Shown in pieces: positions 51,448 to 61,781 of a stretch of DNA of 64,000 nt (position 1 is its first letter; each line of letters begins with the position of its first letter). This stretch comes from Cystobacter fuscus. GTDB lineage: Bacteria > Myxococcota > Myxococcia > Myxococcales > Myxococcaceae. The DNA is taken from positions 3,286,001 to 3,350,000 of the forward strand of contig NZ_CP022098.1 of assembly GCF_002305875.1 (NCBI RefSeq), given 5' to 3'. The position numbers and the translations under genes were made by a program. The notes below the pieces were generated by a model. The model ran no database searches, had not been told where the DNA came from, and was given only the letters and a program-made list of their open reading frames with translations.

Positions 51448-52992
51448 ATGCGCGCTGACTCATCACGGGCGAGGGGGACAGGGCTGCTGCTCGCCCTGGC
51501 CCTCCTGTCCAATGCCTGTGTGTCGCTGACGCCTCGGCCCGGCCCGGGGCGGAGCCTTCGCTACACCCCCCACGACGTCACGGGGCCCGCGGTGGCCGGA
51601 GGGGTGGGCGAGGAGTCGCCGCTCGTCCTCGACTCCCAGCCGCTCTCCTCTCGTGGGCCCGAGGCGCCAGAGCGGCTGCACCGTCGCCGCGGCTCCCGGG
51701 AGACGATGACGGCGGTGGGCCCTGGCAGCGCCGACGCGACGGTGTGGCAGAGCGCCCTCGCGGCCCACTTGGCCTTTCGCAAGGGCGTGGGCGAGGTGTC
51801 CGGCATCACCCGCCGCATCTCCCGCGAGCTCTCCAGGCTCAGGGCCAGCAACCTCGGCATCGCTGGCGCGGGCAACGGCATCTTCGTCCGCTACGTGGAC
51901 CATGGCGAAGCCTGGTTGCGGTGGATTGACACCGAGCTTGTCGCCGCCACGGAGCTTGCCGCCGAGGCGTCGGAGGTGAAGGACCCGGACATGCAGCTCG
52001 CCTTGCTTCGCCTCGCGGGCCCACGGCTGGAGGCAGCCCTGATGGGCTCCATGCTGCTGGCCGTGTGGTTTGACTTCCTCAACCTCACTGACATCGCGCT
52101 CTCCCGACGCCTCTACGGCGTGGAGCCGCTCTTCATGAGGATGGACGGCTGGCAGAAGATGATGGAGCCCTCCATGAGGGCGCTCTCCTCCCTGGATCCG
52201 GAGCAGGTGGAGTCAGTGGCGGAGGACATGCCCGCCCTGGTAGGCCACCTCACGGAAGAGTTCGCCGCACTTCTCGAGGCCATACACAAGGGGGCGAAAG
52301 TTCTCGAGAAGGCGCTGGTGCTGAAGGAGTCCATGGAGGCGCTCACCACCCTGTCGGTGCTGAAGTTCACGTTGCCCGCGCTGCGCGCGGCAGCTCCCGC
52401 CATGCTCGGGGCGAGCCTCATGGTGGGTCCCAACGGCGTGATGATGGGGACGCGGATGGTGGTGTCCGCCGAGTGGGTGGAGATGGTGCGCCAGTTGGTG
52501 CGAGCGGGCGTCCTCTCCGTGCCCGCCGTCAGCGCCGCCGTGCGGATTCAGGCGGGCCAGGTGATGATGGCGCAGGCGCACGGCGACCTCCCTCGGGGTG
52601 TGCGCGACGCGCTTGGCGATGCGCCCGAGGTGCGTGCCATGCGTGTGACGGGCAAAACGGGCGCTGGCATGGCCGAGCCCCCGCGTCATCACGTCATGCC
52701 CAAGGAGTTCCGCGAGTGGTTCGAGAAGCGCGGCTTCACCGGCAAGATGAGAATCGACTGGTTCTGCGTCACGCTTCAGCAGCCGCACCATCAGGCGATT
52801 CACGGCGGTGGAAACTGGAAGCTGGGGCGCCAATGGTCCGGCGAATGGAACCGGATGATCATGAAGGCGCTGCGGGACGCGGAGGTTGAAGCTGGCCAGA
52901 TGTTGACGCGGAATGTGATCCTGGAGATCGTCGCGGAGCGTATGAGGTTCTATGACATCCCGATGAACTTCGCCCGTTGTCGAGGGAAATGA
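51448..52992 (+). CDS. TIGR02269/SitA-type lipoprotein, toxin-like C-terminus
   Basis: 514 residues from ATG 51448; the longer frame upstream is rejected because the lipoprotein signal (TGLLLALALLSNAC) follows this ATG. A helical middle with hydrophobic stretches (LKFTLPALRAAAPAMLGASL) leads to a C-terminal domain with RHHVMPKEFREWFEKRGFTG, QPHHQAIHGGGNWKLGRQWS and IPMNFARCRGK. This matches the myxobacterial TIGR02269 family, counted among SitA polymorphic toxins passed between cells by outer-membrane exchange. His-rich motifs suggest an HNH-like nuclease, which is inference. Two immunity-like genes follow. Confidence 0.75.
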   Translation: MRADSSRARGTGLLLALALLSNACVSLTPRPGPGRSLRYTPHDVTGPAVAGGVGEESPLVLDSQPLSSRGPEAPERLHRRRGSRETMTAVGPGSADATVWQSALAAHLAFRKGVGEVSGITRRISRELSRLRASNLGIAGAGNGIFVRYVDHGEAWLRWIDTELVAATELAAEASEVKDPDMQLALLRLAGPRLEAALMGSMLLAVWFDFLNLTDIALSRRLYGVEPLFMRMDGWQKMMEPSMRALSSLDPEQVESVAEDMPALVGHLTEEFAALLEAIHKGAKVLEKALVLKESMEALTTLSVLKFTLPALRAAAPAMLGASLMVGPNGVMMGTRMVVSAEWVEMVRQLVRAGVLSVPAVSAAVRIQAGQVMMAQAHGDLPRGVRDALGDAPEVRAMRVTGKTGAGMAEPPRHHVMPKEFREWFEKRGFTGKMRIDWFCVTLQQPHHQAIHGGGNWKLGRQWSGEWNRMIMKALRDAEVEAGQMLTRNVILEIVAERMRFYDIPMNFARCRGK

Positions 52993-52995
52993 GCG

Positions 52996-53466
52996 ATGAC
53001 CGACGGACGTTCCTGGGAGGGAAACTGGAAGGTGCGCCTGTACGAGCGGGTCCGCGAGCGGGGCTACGACTCGCTCACTGCCTTCGCCGAGGCGCGCCCG
53101 ACCGCTTCGCTGGTGGCGCTGGCCGAGGAGTTGGGTCCGGACGATATTGCAGGCGTGCAGGTGTTCAGCGGACTGCTGACCGAAGCGAAGCGGCGCAAGC
53201 AGGTCACGCGCCTTGTGCGCGGCCAGCTCGTGCGAGAACTGTGGGCGTGTCTTCCAAATGGCTGGCCGGTCGTTATGGATGAGGCCAACCGGCTCAAGGT
53301 CGCCAAGGCAATTGGATTGTGGAGTTCCTTGACCCCAACAACCCATGAAGAACGTGTCGAGCAGGCCAGGGCAGCGCTCCGTGCCACGCCACCACCACCC
53401 GGGTGGCTCCCTCGCGGGCCCGACGACGAGCTGCTGCTGACGCTCCTGCCCGACGAAGAATCCTGA
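52996..53466 (+). CDS. Immunity-like protein, copy 1
   Basis: 156 residues, cytoplasmic, starting 3 bases after the toxin-like gene. Begins GRSWEGNWKVRLYERVRERG, ends GWLPRGPDDELLLTLLPDEES. No known family was recognised; it lacks the double-CXXCG motif that I recall as usual in partners of TIGR02269 lipoproteins. The position argues for immunity. The middle third (residues about 60-125) differs most from copy 2, as if specificity resides there. Confidence 0.65.
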   Translation: MTDGRSWEGNWKVRLYERVRERGYDSLTAFAEARPTASLVALAEELGPDDIAGVQVFSGLLTEAKRRKQVTRLVRGQLVRELWACLPNGWPVVMDEANRLKVAKAIGLWSSLTPTTHEERVEQARAALRATPPPPGWLPRGPDDELLLTLLPDEES

Positions 53467-53487
53467 GCTTCACGCCTGGAGAGGACC

Positions 53488-53958
53488 ATGAGCGAGGGCC
53501 GTTCCTGGGAGGGTAACTGGAAGGTGCGCCTGTACGAGCGGGTCCGCGAGCGAGGTTACGACTCTCTCACCGCCTTCGCCGAGGCGCGCCCTATTGCCTC
53601 GCTGGTGGCGCTGGCCGAGGAGCTTGGCCCGGACGACATCGCGGGAGTGCAGGTGTTTAGCGGGTTGCTTGCCGAGGCGGAGCGAAGCCGCCGGGTCACG
53701 CGCTTGATACGCGGCCAACTCGTGCGCGAGCTGGCTGAAGCACTCCCCAACGGCTGGCCGACCGTGCTCGACGACGCAAACCGTTTCGACGTTGCCCATG
53801 CACTTGCCCGTTGGGGGACCTTCACTCCAGAGCCCCATAAGGAGCGCGTCAGGCGAATCGGTGATGCGCTCCTTGCCACGCCACCACCAGCCGGTTGGCT
53901 CCCGCGCGGGCCTGACGACGAGCTGCTGCTCACGCTCCTGCCCGACGAACCAGTCTAG
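53488..53958 (+). CDS. Immunity-like protein, copy 2
   Basis: 156 residues, paralogue of the preceding gene. The first 60 residues are almost identical (SEGRSWEGNWKVRLYERVRE) and so is the end (WLPRGPDDELLLTLLPDE). The centre has diverged (AEAERSRRVTRLIRGQLVRE, ANRFDVAHALARWGTFTPEP). It is preceded by GAGAGGACC. A second copy with a changed centre may protect against a related toxin made by neighbours. Confidence 0.65.
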   Translation: MSEGRSWEGNWKVRLYERVRERGYDSLTAFAEARPIASLVALAEELGPDDIAGVQVFSGLLAEAERSRRVTRLIRGQLVRELAEALPNGWPTVLDDANRFDVAHALARWGTFTPEPHKERVRRIGDALLATPPPAGWLPRGPDDELLLTLLPDEPV

Positions 53959-54008
53959 ATGCACTCGTGGGTGGATCGCCTCTGTGCTGACTCTGTCGAA
54001 AAACTTGT

Positions 54009-54027
54009 CGGACACTTAGAGTGTCCG
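54009..54027. promoter_or_regulatory. Perfect inverted repeat before the SpoIIM-like gene
   Basis: CGGACACT-TAG-AGTGTCCG, a perfect 8-bp inverted repeat ending 3 bases before the ATG at 54031. It occupies the place of a ribosome site. It may be an operator, a weak terminator of the immunity genes, or the end of a lost element. Confidence 0.35.
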
Positions 54028-54030
54028 GGC

Positions 54031-55044
54031 ATGGAGATGCCCGAGTTCATCGAGGCGCGCCGGCCGCGCTGGCAGCAACTGGAGTCCCTGCTCGACAAGG
54101 CCGAGGGCAAGGGGCTGCGCGCCCTGGAACTCGAGGAGGCCCGCTCGCTGGGGCGGCTCTACCGGGCCGTCTCGAGCGACCTGCTGTGGGTGCGCGCGCG
54201 CAGCGGCGCCGCCGACGTGAGCGAGTACCTCAATGATCTGGTGGGCCGAGCCTACGCGCTCACCTATCCGGGCGAGCGGCCGAGGTTCGCGGACGTGTGG
54301 AACTTCGTCGCCCGGGGGTTTCCCGCCCTGCTGCGCCAGGAGTGGCGCATGTACGCGGCGTCGCTGTTGATGTTCCTCGCGGGCCTGGGCTTCGGCTACC
54401 TGGGCATGCTGGTGGACCCGGACGCCGCGCCCTACCTCGTCCCCGCCGAACACCTGAGCCTGGACCCGCTCCAGCGCGCCCGGGACGAGGCCGCGGGGCA
54501 GGGGGCGACCGTGGGCGAGCAAGCCCAGTTCACCACCTTCCTCTTCACCCACAACATCCAGGTGGCCTTCCTCGCCTTCGCGCTGGGCATCACCGCGGGC
54601 GTGGGTACGGGCATCATGCTCTTCAGCAACGGGCTGATGCTGGGCGCGCTCGCGCAGGTGTACACCGCCAAGGGCATGGCGGGCTGGTTCTGGGCGTGGA
54701 TCCTCCCGCACGGCATTCCGGAGATCACCGCCATCTGCATCGCGGGCGCGGCGGGCCTCGTCATCGCCCGGGGGCAGGTGGCGCCGCGAGGACTGCCCCG
54801 CGGCGTGGCGCTGCGTCAGGAGGCGGTGCGCGCGGTGCGGCTGCTCTTCGGCACGCTCGCGCTCTTCGTGCTCGCGGGCTTCATCGAGGGCACCATCTCG
54901 CAGATCCACCCGCCCAAGCTGTCGGTGGCCTTCAAGGTGTCCTTCGCCCTGGTGGTGGGCCTGGGCGTCTACGCCTACCTGGGCTCGGATTGGATGCGCG
55001 GGGCGGGTCGCGCGCGGGACGGGGTGGCTACTCCGCCCAGGTGA
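54031..55044 (+). CDS. SpoIIM-like membrane protein (stage II sporulation protein M family)
   Basis: 337 residues. Soluble N-terminal helices (EFIEARRPRWQQLESLLDKA, YRAVSSDLLWVRARSG), then five membrane segments with the family motif FTTFLFTHNIQVAFLAFALG, GIMLFSNGLMLGALAQVYTA and ILPHGIPEITAICIAGAAGL. Outside sporulating Firmicutes such proteins sit beside RDD and MoxR/DUF58 genes and are of unknown function. Starts at ATG 54031. Converges with the next gene, overlapping by 17 bases. Confidence 0.87.
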   Translation: MEMPEFIEARRPRWQQLESLLDKAEGKGLRALELEEARSLGRLYRAVSSDLLWVRARSGAADVSEYLNDLVGRAYALTYPGERPRFADVWNFVARGFPALLRQEWRMYAASLLMFLAGLGFGYLGMLVDPDAAPYLVPAEHLSLDPLQRARDEAAGQGATVGEQAQFTTFLFTHNIQVAFLAFALGITAGVGTGIMLFSNGLMLGALAQVYTAKGMAGWFWAWILPHGIPEITAICIAGAAGLVIARGQVAPRGLPRGVALRQEAVRAVRLLFGTLALFVLAGFIEGTISQIHPPKLSVAFKVSFALVVGLGVYAYLGSDWMRGAGRARDGVATPPR

Positions 55045-55804
55045 GTACTTCCAGCATGCGGACGAATCCGCGGTCCGCGCTGACCACCGCCACCACGAAG
55101 CCGGCGGACTCGCCCGGGCCCCCACGGCCCTCGCTGCGCCAGTCCGCGACGTAGATGCGGTTGCCCGTGTGGTAGATCTGCGCGAGCCAGGCCAGCGCGC
55201 CATTCACCTCGGCGGTGCTCGGCGTGCCGGAGTACGTCCTCGCCTTCAGCCGCGCGGTGAGCTCCTCGACGTTGACGGGCTCGAAGTAGGTCTGCCGATC
55301 GTAGGAGCTGCCGAACACCCACGTGTAGACGTTCGTCAGCGTCACCTGGTTGGCCACCCCCGCGCCCTCGGGGATGGAGCCCTCCTTGATGCGCGAGCTG
55401 CTGGCGAGCGGCCCGCTGGCGCCGAACACCTGGGCCGGCGTGCCCGAGACCGGGTTCAGGCACAGGGGGGCCTCGTACTCCTCCGCGTCGTTCAGCTCGT
55501 GGAAGTCGGAGAGGTACTTCCTCGCCGCCGACTCCAGACCGGTGAGGAAGGAGGTGCTGGACACCTTGGTGGACAGGTAGCTCGCCTCCTGCGCGTCCAC
55601 CCACCCGTCCACGATGAAGGCGTCGAGCGCCGTGATGATCTCCTGGCGCAGCACCGTCGCGCCCCCGGGGCTGCTGGCGGTGCGCGCGCTGGCCACCCGG
55701 GACTCGAAGAGCGGCTTGGACGTGGTGAGCTCCGCCCTCGCGGCCGGGGCGGCCAGCAGCGCCAGACCACCGAGAAGGGAGGAGAGGAGGGTCGCGCTCT
55801 TCAT
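55028..55804 (-). CDS. Exported protein, unknown function
   Basis: 258 residues from ATG 55804. Signal peptide MKSATLLSSLLGGLALLAAPAARA. The mature part is mixed alpha/beta with VLRQEIITALDAFIVDGWVD, ARKYLSDFHELNDAEEYEAP and GFVVAVVSADRGFVRMLEVL. A single Cys (APLCLNP). Probably periplasmic or secreted. No family recognised, and it faces away from the operon upstream. Confidence 0.7.
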   Translation of the reverse strand: MKSATLLSSLLGGLALLAAPAARAELTTSKPLFESRVASARTASSPGGATVLRQEIITALDAFIVDGWVDAQEASYLSTKVSSTSFLTGLESAARKYLSDFHELNDAEEYEAPLCLNPVSGTPAQVFGASGPLASSSRIKEGSIPEGAGVANQVTLTNVYTWVFGSSYDRQTYFEPVNVEELTARLKARTYSGTPSTAEVNGALAWLAQIYHTGNRIYVADWRSEGRGGPGESAGFVVAVVSADRGFVRMLEVLTWAE

Positions 55805-55951
55805 GGGATGACCTCGCATCGGCCCCGGGGAGCCTTTCAGGAGATGAGCGGGTTCCTCTTATCTTCTTGTTGGTCAGGAGTAACGTAAATTTCTTGTTTC
55901 ATTGTTTTTACCCGCTTTCAGCACGGACGCGGGCGTGAGGCAATGTCCGGC

Positions 55952-57255
55952 CTACAACACGCCGCGCGCCTTGATGTCGAGGTAGCGGTTGACGGCGGCG
56001 AGGCTCAACTCGTCGGGCCGCACGTCGAGCATGTGCACGCCGCCGGCGCTCACCTTGGCCTTGAGGGACTCGCGGTCCGAGAGCAGCTCACTGGCCACGG
56101 CCTGCTGGTAGGCCTGCTCGGGGCCGGCGGGAGGGGTGCGCAGCAGCGCCGTGAGCGCGGTGTCGCGCACGGACAGGCACAGGGGGACGTGCCGCCGGGC
56201 CAGCCGGTGCAGGGGGGCCACCAGGGTGGAGGCCTGCTCCTCGTCGAGGAAGTCCGTGAACACGCACAGGAGGCTGCGCCGGTTGAGGCGCACGTTCAGC
56301 TCCTTGAAGAGCGCCAGGTAGTCCACGTAGGTGAGGCTCGGCGTGGTGGCGTAGAGCGTGTCCAGGATCTTCCGGTACTGGAGGCGGCCCGCCGCCGGGG
56401 GCAGGTACGCCTTCACGCCATCGGCGAACACGGCGAGCCCCACCCGGTCTCCATTGCGCACCGCCACGAAGGCCAGGAAGAGCGCCGCGTTGACGGCGTG
56501 GTCCAGCTTGGTGAGCCCGTCCACCCGCGCCGCCATGGAGCGGCCCGCGTCCACGCAGATGAGCAGGGATTGCGAGCGCTCGGACTCCATCACCCGCGTG
56601 ACGGGCCGGGTACGCCGGGCCGTGGCCTTCCAATCCACCTCGCGCACCGAGTCGCCCTGGGCATAGTCACGCAGGCGCGCGAACTCGCTGCCCCGGCCAT
56701 CCCGGCGCAACTGCCGCAGGCCCAGGTTCACCAGATCCAACGCCGCGCCCGAGAGCAACAGTCGGCTGGCGCCGCGCATGTCCGGGAACACCGCCACGTC
56801 CTGGGCGGCGGGGACGCGGCGCTCGTGCAGCAGCAGGCCCAGGGGCCCGCGCACCCGCACATGCACGTCGCCGAAGCCGAACCGCCCCCGCTTCGCCGGC
56901 GTCACCCGGTACACCCAGCGCGTCTGACTGTCCGCGGGCAGCCGCAGCGGCGCCTCCTCCGGCTCGGCCGTGAAGGACTCGGGCACGTCGTCGTGCACCC
57001 GCACCTCCACGTCCCGGGGGCCCCGGTGCACCAGGAGCAGCTCCACCTTGTTGGGCGCGCCCACCGACAGGCGGGGAGGCAGCTGCCGGCTCACCTCCAG
57101 CCGTACCCGCCGCGCCATGAGGAAGTCCAGGGCCGCGAGCACGAGCGCGAGCGTGTCCAGGGCCAGCACCGCGCCGCCCAGGCCGGGGAAGAACCCCGCG
57201 GCCATCATCGGCACGGCGAGCAGGCACAGCAGCACCCACAGGCGCCCGGTGGGAA

Positions 57256-57259
<4 letters not shown>
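55952..57259 (-). CDS. DUF58 protein with von Willebrand A-like domain
   Basis: 435 residues. Two N-terminal membrane helices (about 7-45), a beta-rich extracytoplasmic-like domain ([20 protein letters not shown]), then the DUF58 core ([40 protein letters not shown]) and a vWA fold with [14 protein letters not shown], where the metal-site DxSxS is changed to DAGRS. A partner of MoxR ATPases; the overlap of 4 bases with the upstream moxR gene supports a joint complex. Confidence 0.88.
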
Positions 57260-58253
<994 letters not shown>

Positions 58254-58257
<4 letters not shown>

Positions 58258-59549
58258 GGCTCCTCGGGTGTCTGGGCGGGGGGCGCGGCGGGGCGCGGCC
58301 CGGAAGAAGGCAGGCGTTGGCGCACGGCCGCGGCGCGCGTGGCCAGGTGGAGCAGCTCGCTCTCGCTGGTCACGTTCGCGGCCTTGTGGACGACTTCGCG
58401 CAGGCCCCGGGCGAGCTCCGCCTGGCCGTGCGCGGTGAGGCTCTCGGCCACGGCCTGGGCGGGCGCGTGGGCGGGCAGGCCCGCGTGCCCGGCCAGCTCC
58501 TGGATGAGGCCCCGGCTCAGCAGGCCCGCGGCGAAGGCATGGTGGTGGCCCTCGCGGTACAGGCGGCTCATGGCGAAGAGGGCATCCGTGGTGCCCACGC
58601 GCTGGGACTCGGGCGGAGGACGGGGCCGGCCGAAGCGCTGGAGCGCCAGGGCCCACAGGCTCAGGCCGAGCAGCAGCTGCGCCACCGCGAAGTGCAGGCC
58701 GTAGCGGCGGGCGAAGTCCACCACCGAGCGCTCGTTGGTGAAGCCATGGTGGTGCTCGTCGAAGGCATAGGGGCCGGGGCCCAGCGCCTCCAGGGCGCTC
58801 AACCAGAACCGGGCGTTGTCCGCGCGCGCGAGGGCCTGGTTCATCGCCAGCTCCGGCGCCCCCACCACCAGCACCTTGCCCGTCCCATAGGGCACCACCG
58901 CCGCCACCGTCATGCCCAGCGGCTCGTCTTCGAGCACGGGGATGGCGCCCTCGGCGGACAGCGCCAGGTAGGCCTGGACGCGTGCCTCCACGCGCTCCAC
59001 GCCCAGGGTGTAGGGACTGGAGAGCGGGGGAACGAGCGTGCGCATGGGCAGGGACGTGTCCGCCTTGGTGAGCGACACCCCGAGCGCGTCGAGCAGCGGG
59101 TTCTCCTTCGAGCCCCAGGGCACGAGCACGAGCGAGTGGCCGGAGCGGACGTACTCGAGCAGCTTCTCCGTCTCGTCGTCGCTCAGCTCGGGCACGTGCA
59201 GCCGGTTGAAGCCGTGGCGGGGGACCTCCTCGTCCTCCAGGTCCGAGCCCCGGTCGGCGGCGAGCGCCGTCTGGTCCGGGTCGTCCTCGTGGGCGCCCTC
59301 CACCTCCACGGCGAGCAGCACGAGCGTGCCCGGCTCGGAGAGGATGAGCAGATCCGCGGTGCGTCGCGTGACGGGCAGGCCACTCTCCTGGGCGAGGAGG
59401 AAGAGTCCCCGGGCCCCATCCGGCTGGGCGCGCCAGGTGGAGAGCGTGTCGGCGAAGCCGCCCCGGGCCGCGCCTCGCACGAGCCAGGCGCCCAGCACCG
59501 CGGTCAAGAGCAGGCAGCCCACCACCAGCAGGGGGAAGCGGTCACGCAC
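58254..59549 (-). CDS. DUF4350-domain membrane protein
   Basis: 431 residues. N-terminal membrane helix ([20 protein letters not shown]), DUF4350 domain ([60 protein letters not shown]), second membrane segment ([20 protein letters not shown]) and a cytoplasmic helical end. DUF4350 proteins occur between DUF4129 and MoxR genes in many bacteria. The domain resembles a glutamine-amidotransferase-like fold without known activity. Overlaps its neighbours on both sides. Confidence 0.87.
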
Positions 59550-61400
59550 GGGCGGGCTCCGCGACGGCGGGCGTGGAGAGCATCGGGGCGCACAGCGTCC
59601 GGAAGTCGCGGTAGCCCCGCTCGCCCACGGGCAGGTTGCCGTACCAGGCGAAGTCGAAGCGCAGCGTCAGCTCGCGCAAGGGGGGCACCCATTCGCTCCG
59701 GCCGCGGAACTGGCGCAGGTAGTCCCAGTTGCTCAGGCGCGGGTCGTAGTGGATGGCGCCCTGGTGGTGCAGGCGCGAGAGCAGGGCGAGGTACAGGCCG
59801 CGCACCGCCTCGCGGTACTCGCCCCGGGCGGCCAGCTCGTCGGCGAGGTGGGCCCAGCCCTCGGGGGCGCGCGACAGGGCGTTCATCGGATCCGCCGCGA
59901 GCGTCGCCGCGCTCTGGCTGCTCACCTCGAGCCGCGCGCCCTCGTCCGCCTTGCCCCGGGCGTTGAACGCTCGCCACAGCACCACCGCGAGCACGCCCAG
60001 CGCGGCGGTGACGAGGAGCACCACCAGCGCGTTCGCCACCTCCTGTCCTCCCAGGCCCAGGGTGTCGGAGGGGGGGGGGCGGGGTCCGGCCGGCGGCGGA
60101 AGAGCTCCTCGAGCTTCTTCGCGAGCCACTTGACGAAGCGCTCCCATCGGCTGTCGGGCACGGTGTCGTCGGGGGGCGCCTCCTCCTGCTCGGCCCGGGG
60201 GGCGGGCTCCTGGAACTCGGGCCGCGCGAGGATGTCCCGGGCGCGTGTCCGGGCGCTCGCGGCATCCGCCCGTTGCCGCTCCAGCTCCGCGGTGCTCGCC
60301 GCCAGGGCGAGTCCCTCGTCGAGCCGATCCAGGGGGGCACAATCCTCGTTCTCCTCCACCTCGGCTTCCACGGAGCGCACCAGCCGCGCCACCTTCCTCG
60401 CCTCCTCCGGGCCGAGCGAGGCGAGCGTGCGCCGCCACTCCTCGAGCACGGCCGCGTCCCACTCACACGCCTCGGCCAGCAGCTCCACGCGCGGGACCAG
60501 GTCCCCAGGAGGGGGAGAGGACTCCTTGGGTTGCGCCTGGGCGGTGGGAGCCAGGAGGTTCATTCCCACGAGCACGAGCAGCCCGAGCGCCGACTTGCGG
60601 ACCGGGAGCTGTTGCACCGCGGCGAGCAGGTCCAACCCCTCCTGGCGCACCCGGCCATCGATCAGCAGCAGCGAGGCGGTGGCGGCGCGCAGGGGCTCGA
60701 AGAGGGTGAAGGTCACGGCGACGAGGAAGACGTCCCAGGAAGGGTTGTCGAGGGAGGCGAAGCGCTCGGCGAAGGTGAGATCGATGCCGAGCAGCTTGCG
60801 GCCCACGTAGAACAGGGCGTTGGCCGCGATGTGCAGGTTGAGCAGGACGAGCCCCTGCACGAGCATCAGCAGGCGCACGCCGATGGCGGTGAACTTCGCG
60901 GGCCCCAGCAGCTTCGAGCACTGACCATACAGGTCCAACGGACTGCCCCGGCCCTGAAGGGTAGCCGCGTAACCCACGATGTGGGCGGACAGGAACACAT
61001 AGGCGAGCCCCAGCGTGACGCCGAGTGTCACCGTGTTGAAGACGAGCAGATAGGCCACCGCGCACAGCAGGCTGGGAGCGCGGGCCAGGGCGGCGTGCAG
61101 GGAGGCCCGGACGGTGGGCGCCTCGGGACCCGGGCCGAGCAGCAGTTGCTGGACATGGTGGCAGGCGGCGCCCTGGAAGAGGCCCCGGGCGAGCCAGGCC
61201 AGGGTGAAGCCCAGGGCGGGGAGGGCGAGCGGGCGGCGGTGTGCCACCGCGTCCGTCAGGTGGAGGAGCGCGGCGGTGACGAGCACGCCGCCGGGGAGGG
61301 TGAGGGCCCAGATGCCCGAGCCGCGCACGCACAGGCGCAGGGCGGCATCCATCAGGGCCACGGCTCCTCGGGGGCGCAGTTCGAGCGCGGAGGCGGCCAT
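59542..61400 (-). pseudogene. DUF4129-domain membrane protein, frameshifted in a 10-base homopolymer
   Basis: From ATG 61400 one frame gives about 440 residues: six or so membrane segments (LTLPGGVLVTAALLHLTDAV, VAYLLVFNTVTLGVTLGLAY), an exported-type middle, and LAKKLEELFRRRPDPAPPPP. There a run of ten G on the plus strand (about 60070-60079) breaks the frame. A second frame continues at once with SDTLGLGGQEVANALVVLLV and the DUF4129 end (WAHLADELAARGEYREAVRG, LRLSNWDYLRQFRG-type region). One more or two fewer bases would fuse them. The surrounding operon is intact, so slippage or a sequencing error is as likely as real loss. Confidence 0.75.
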
Positions 61401-61402
61401 GT

Positions 61403-61675
61403 CTAGAGCCCCGCCGCCAGGCGGGCGACCAGGAGGACGCCGCCATACACCACGGCGCCCGCCAGCAGGGCGAGCAGCACGTTGCCCACGCTCCACTCCC
61501 GGCGCTCGGCGGACACCGCCAGGGCCCGGGTGCGCTGGTCGAGGCAGGAGGCGCATCGGTTGATGCCCTCGAACTGCGTGGTGCACTCCCGGCAGATGAC
61601 GCGGCGGCATTCCACGCAGATGCCCAGTCCGGTGCGCTCTGGATGATAGTGGCAGCGGCCCGAGCCCTGAATCAT
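61403..61675 (-). CDS. B-box-type zinc-finger protein with membrane anchor
   Basis: 90 residues from ATG 61675 (a GTG further upstream is in frame but precedes no ribosome site). Zinc-binding Cys/His: CHYHPERTGLGICVECRRVI, CRECTTQFEGINRCASCLDQ, the B-box layout seen before DUF4129/RDD-type membrane proteins. One membrane helix at the C-terminus (VLLALLAGAVVYGGVLLVAR). It is the first gene of the operon, with its stop 2 bases before the DUF4129 start. Confidence 0.8.
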   Translation of the reverse strand: MIQGSGRCHYHPERTGLGICVECRRVICRECTTQFEGINRCASCLDQRTRALAVSAERREWSVGNVLLALLAGAVVYGGVLLVARLAAGL

Positions 61676-61781
61676 GGGGCGCAGCCTACGAAATCCCGGC
61701 GGCCCGAAGCCAGCACGGAGCAGCGGGTCCGGACAGCGGCCGGACAGGGACGCATGATATGGATTCACCCGCGCTCACCTC

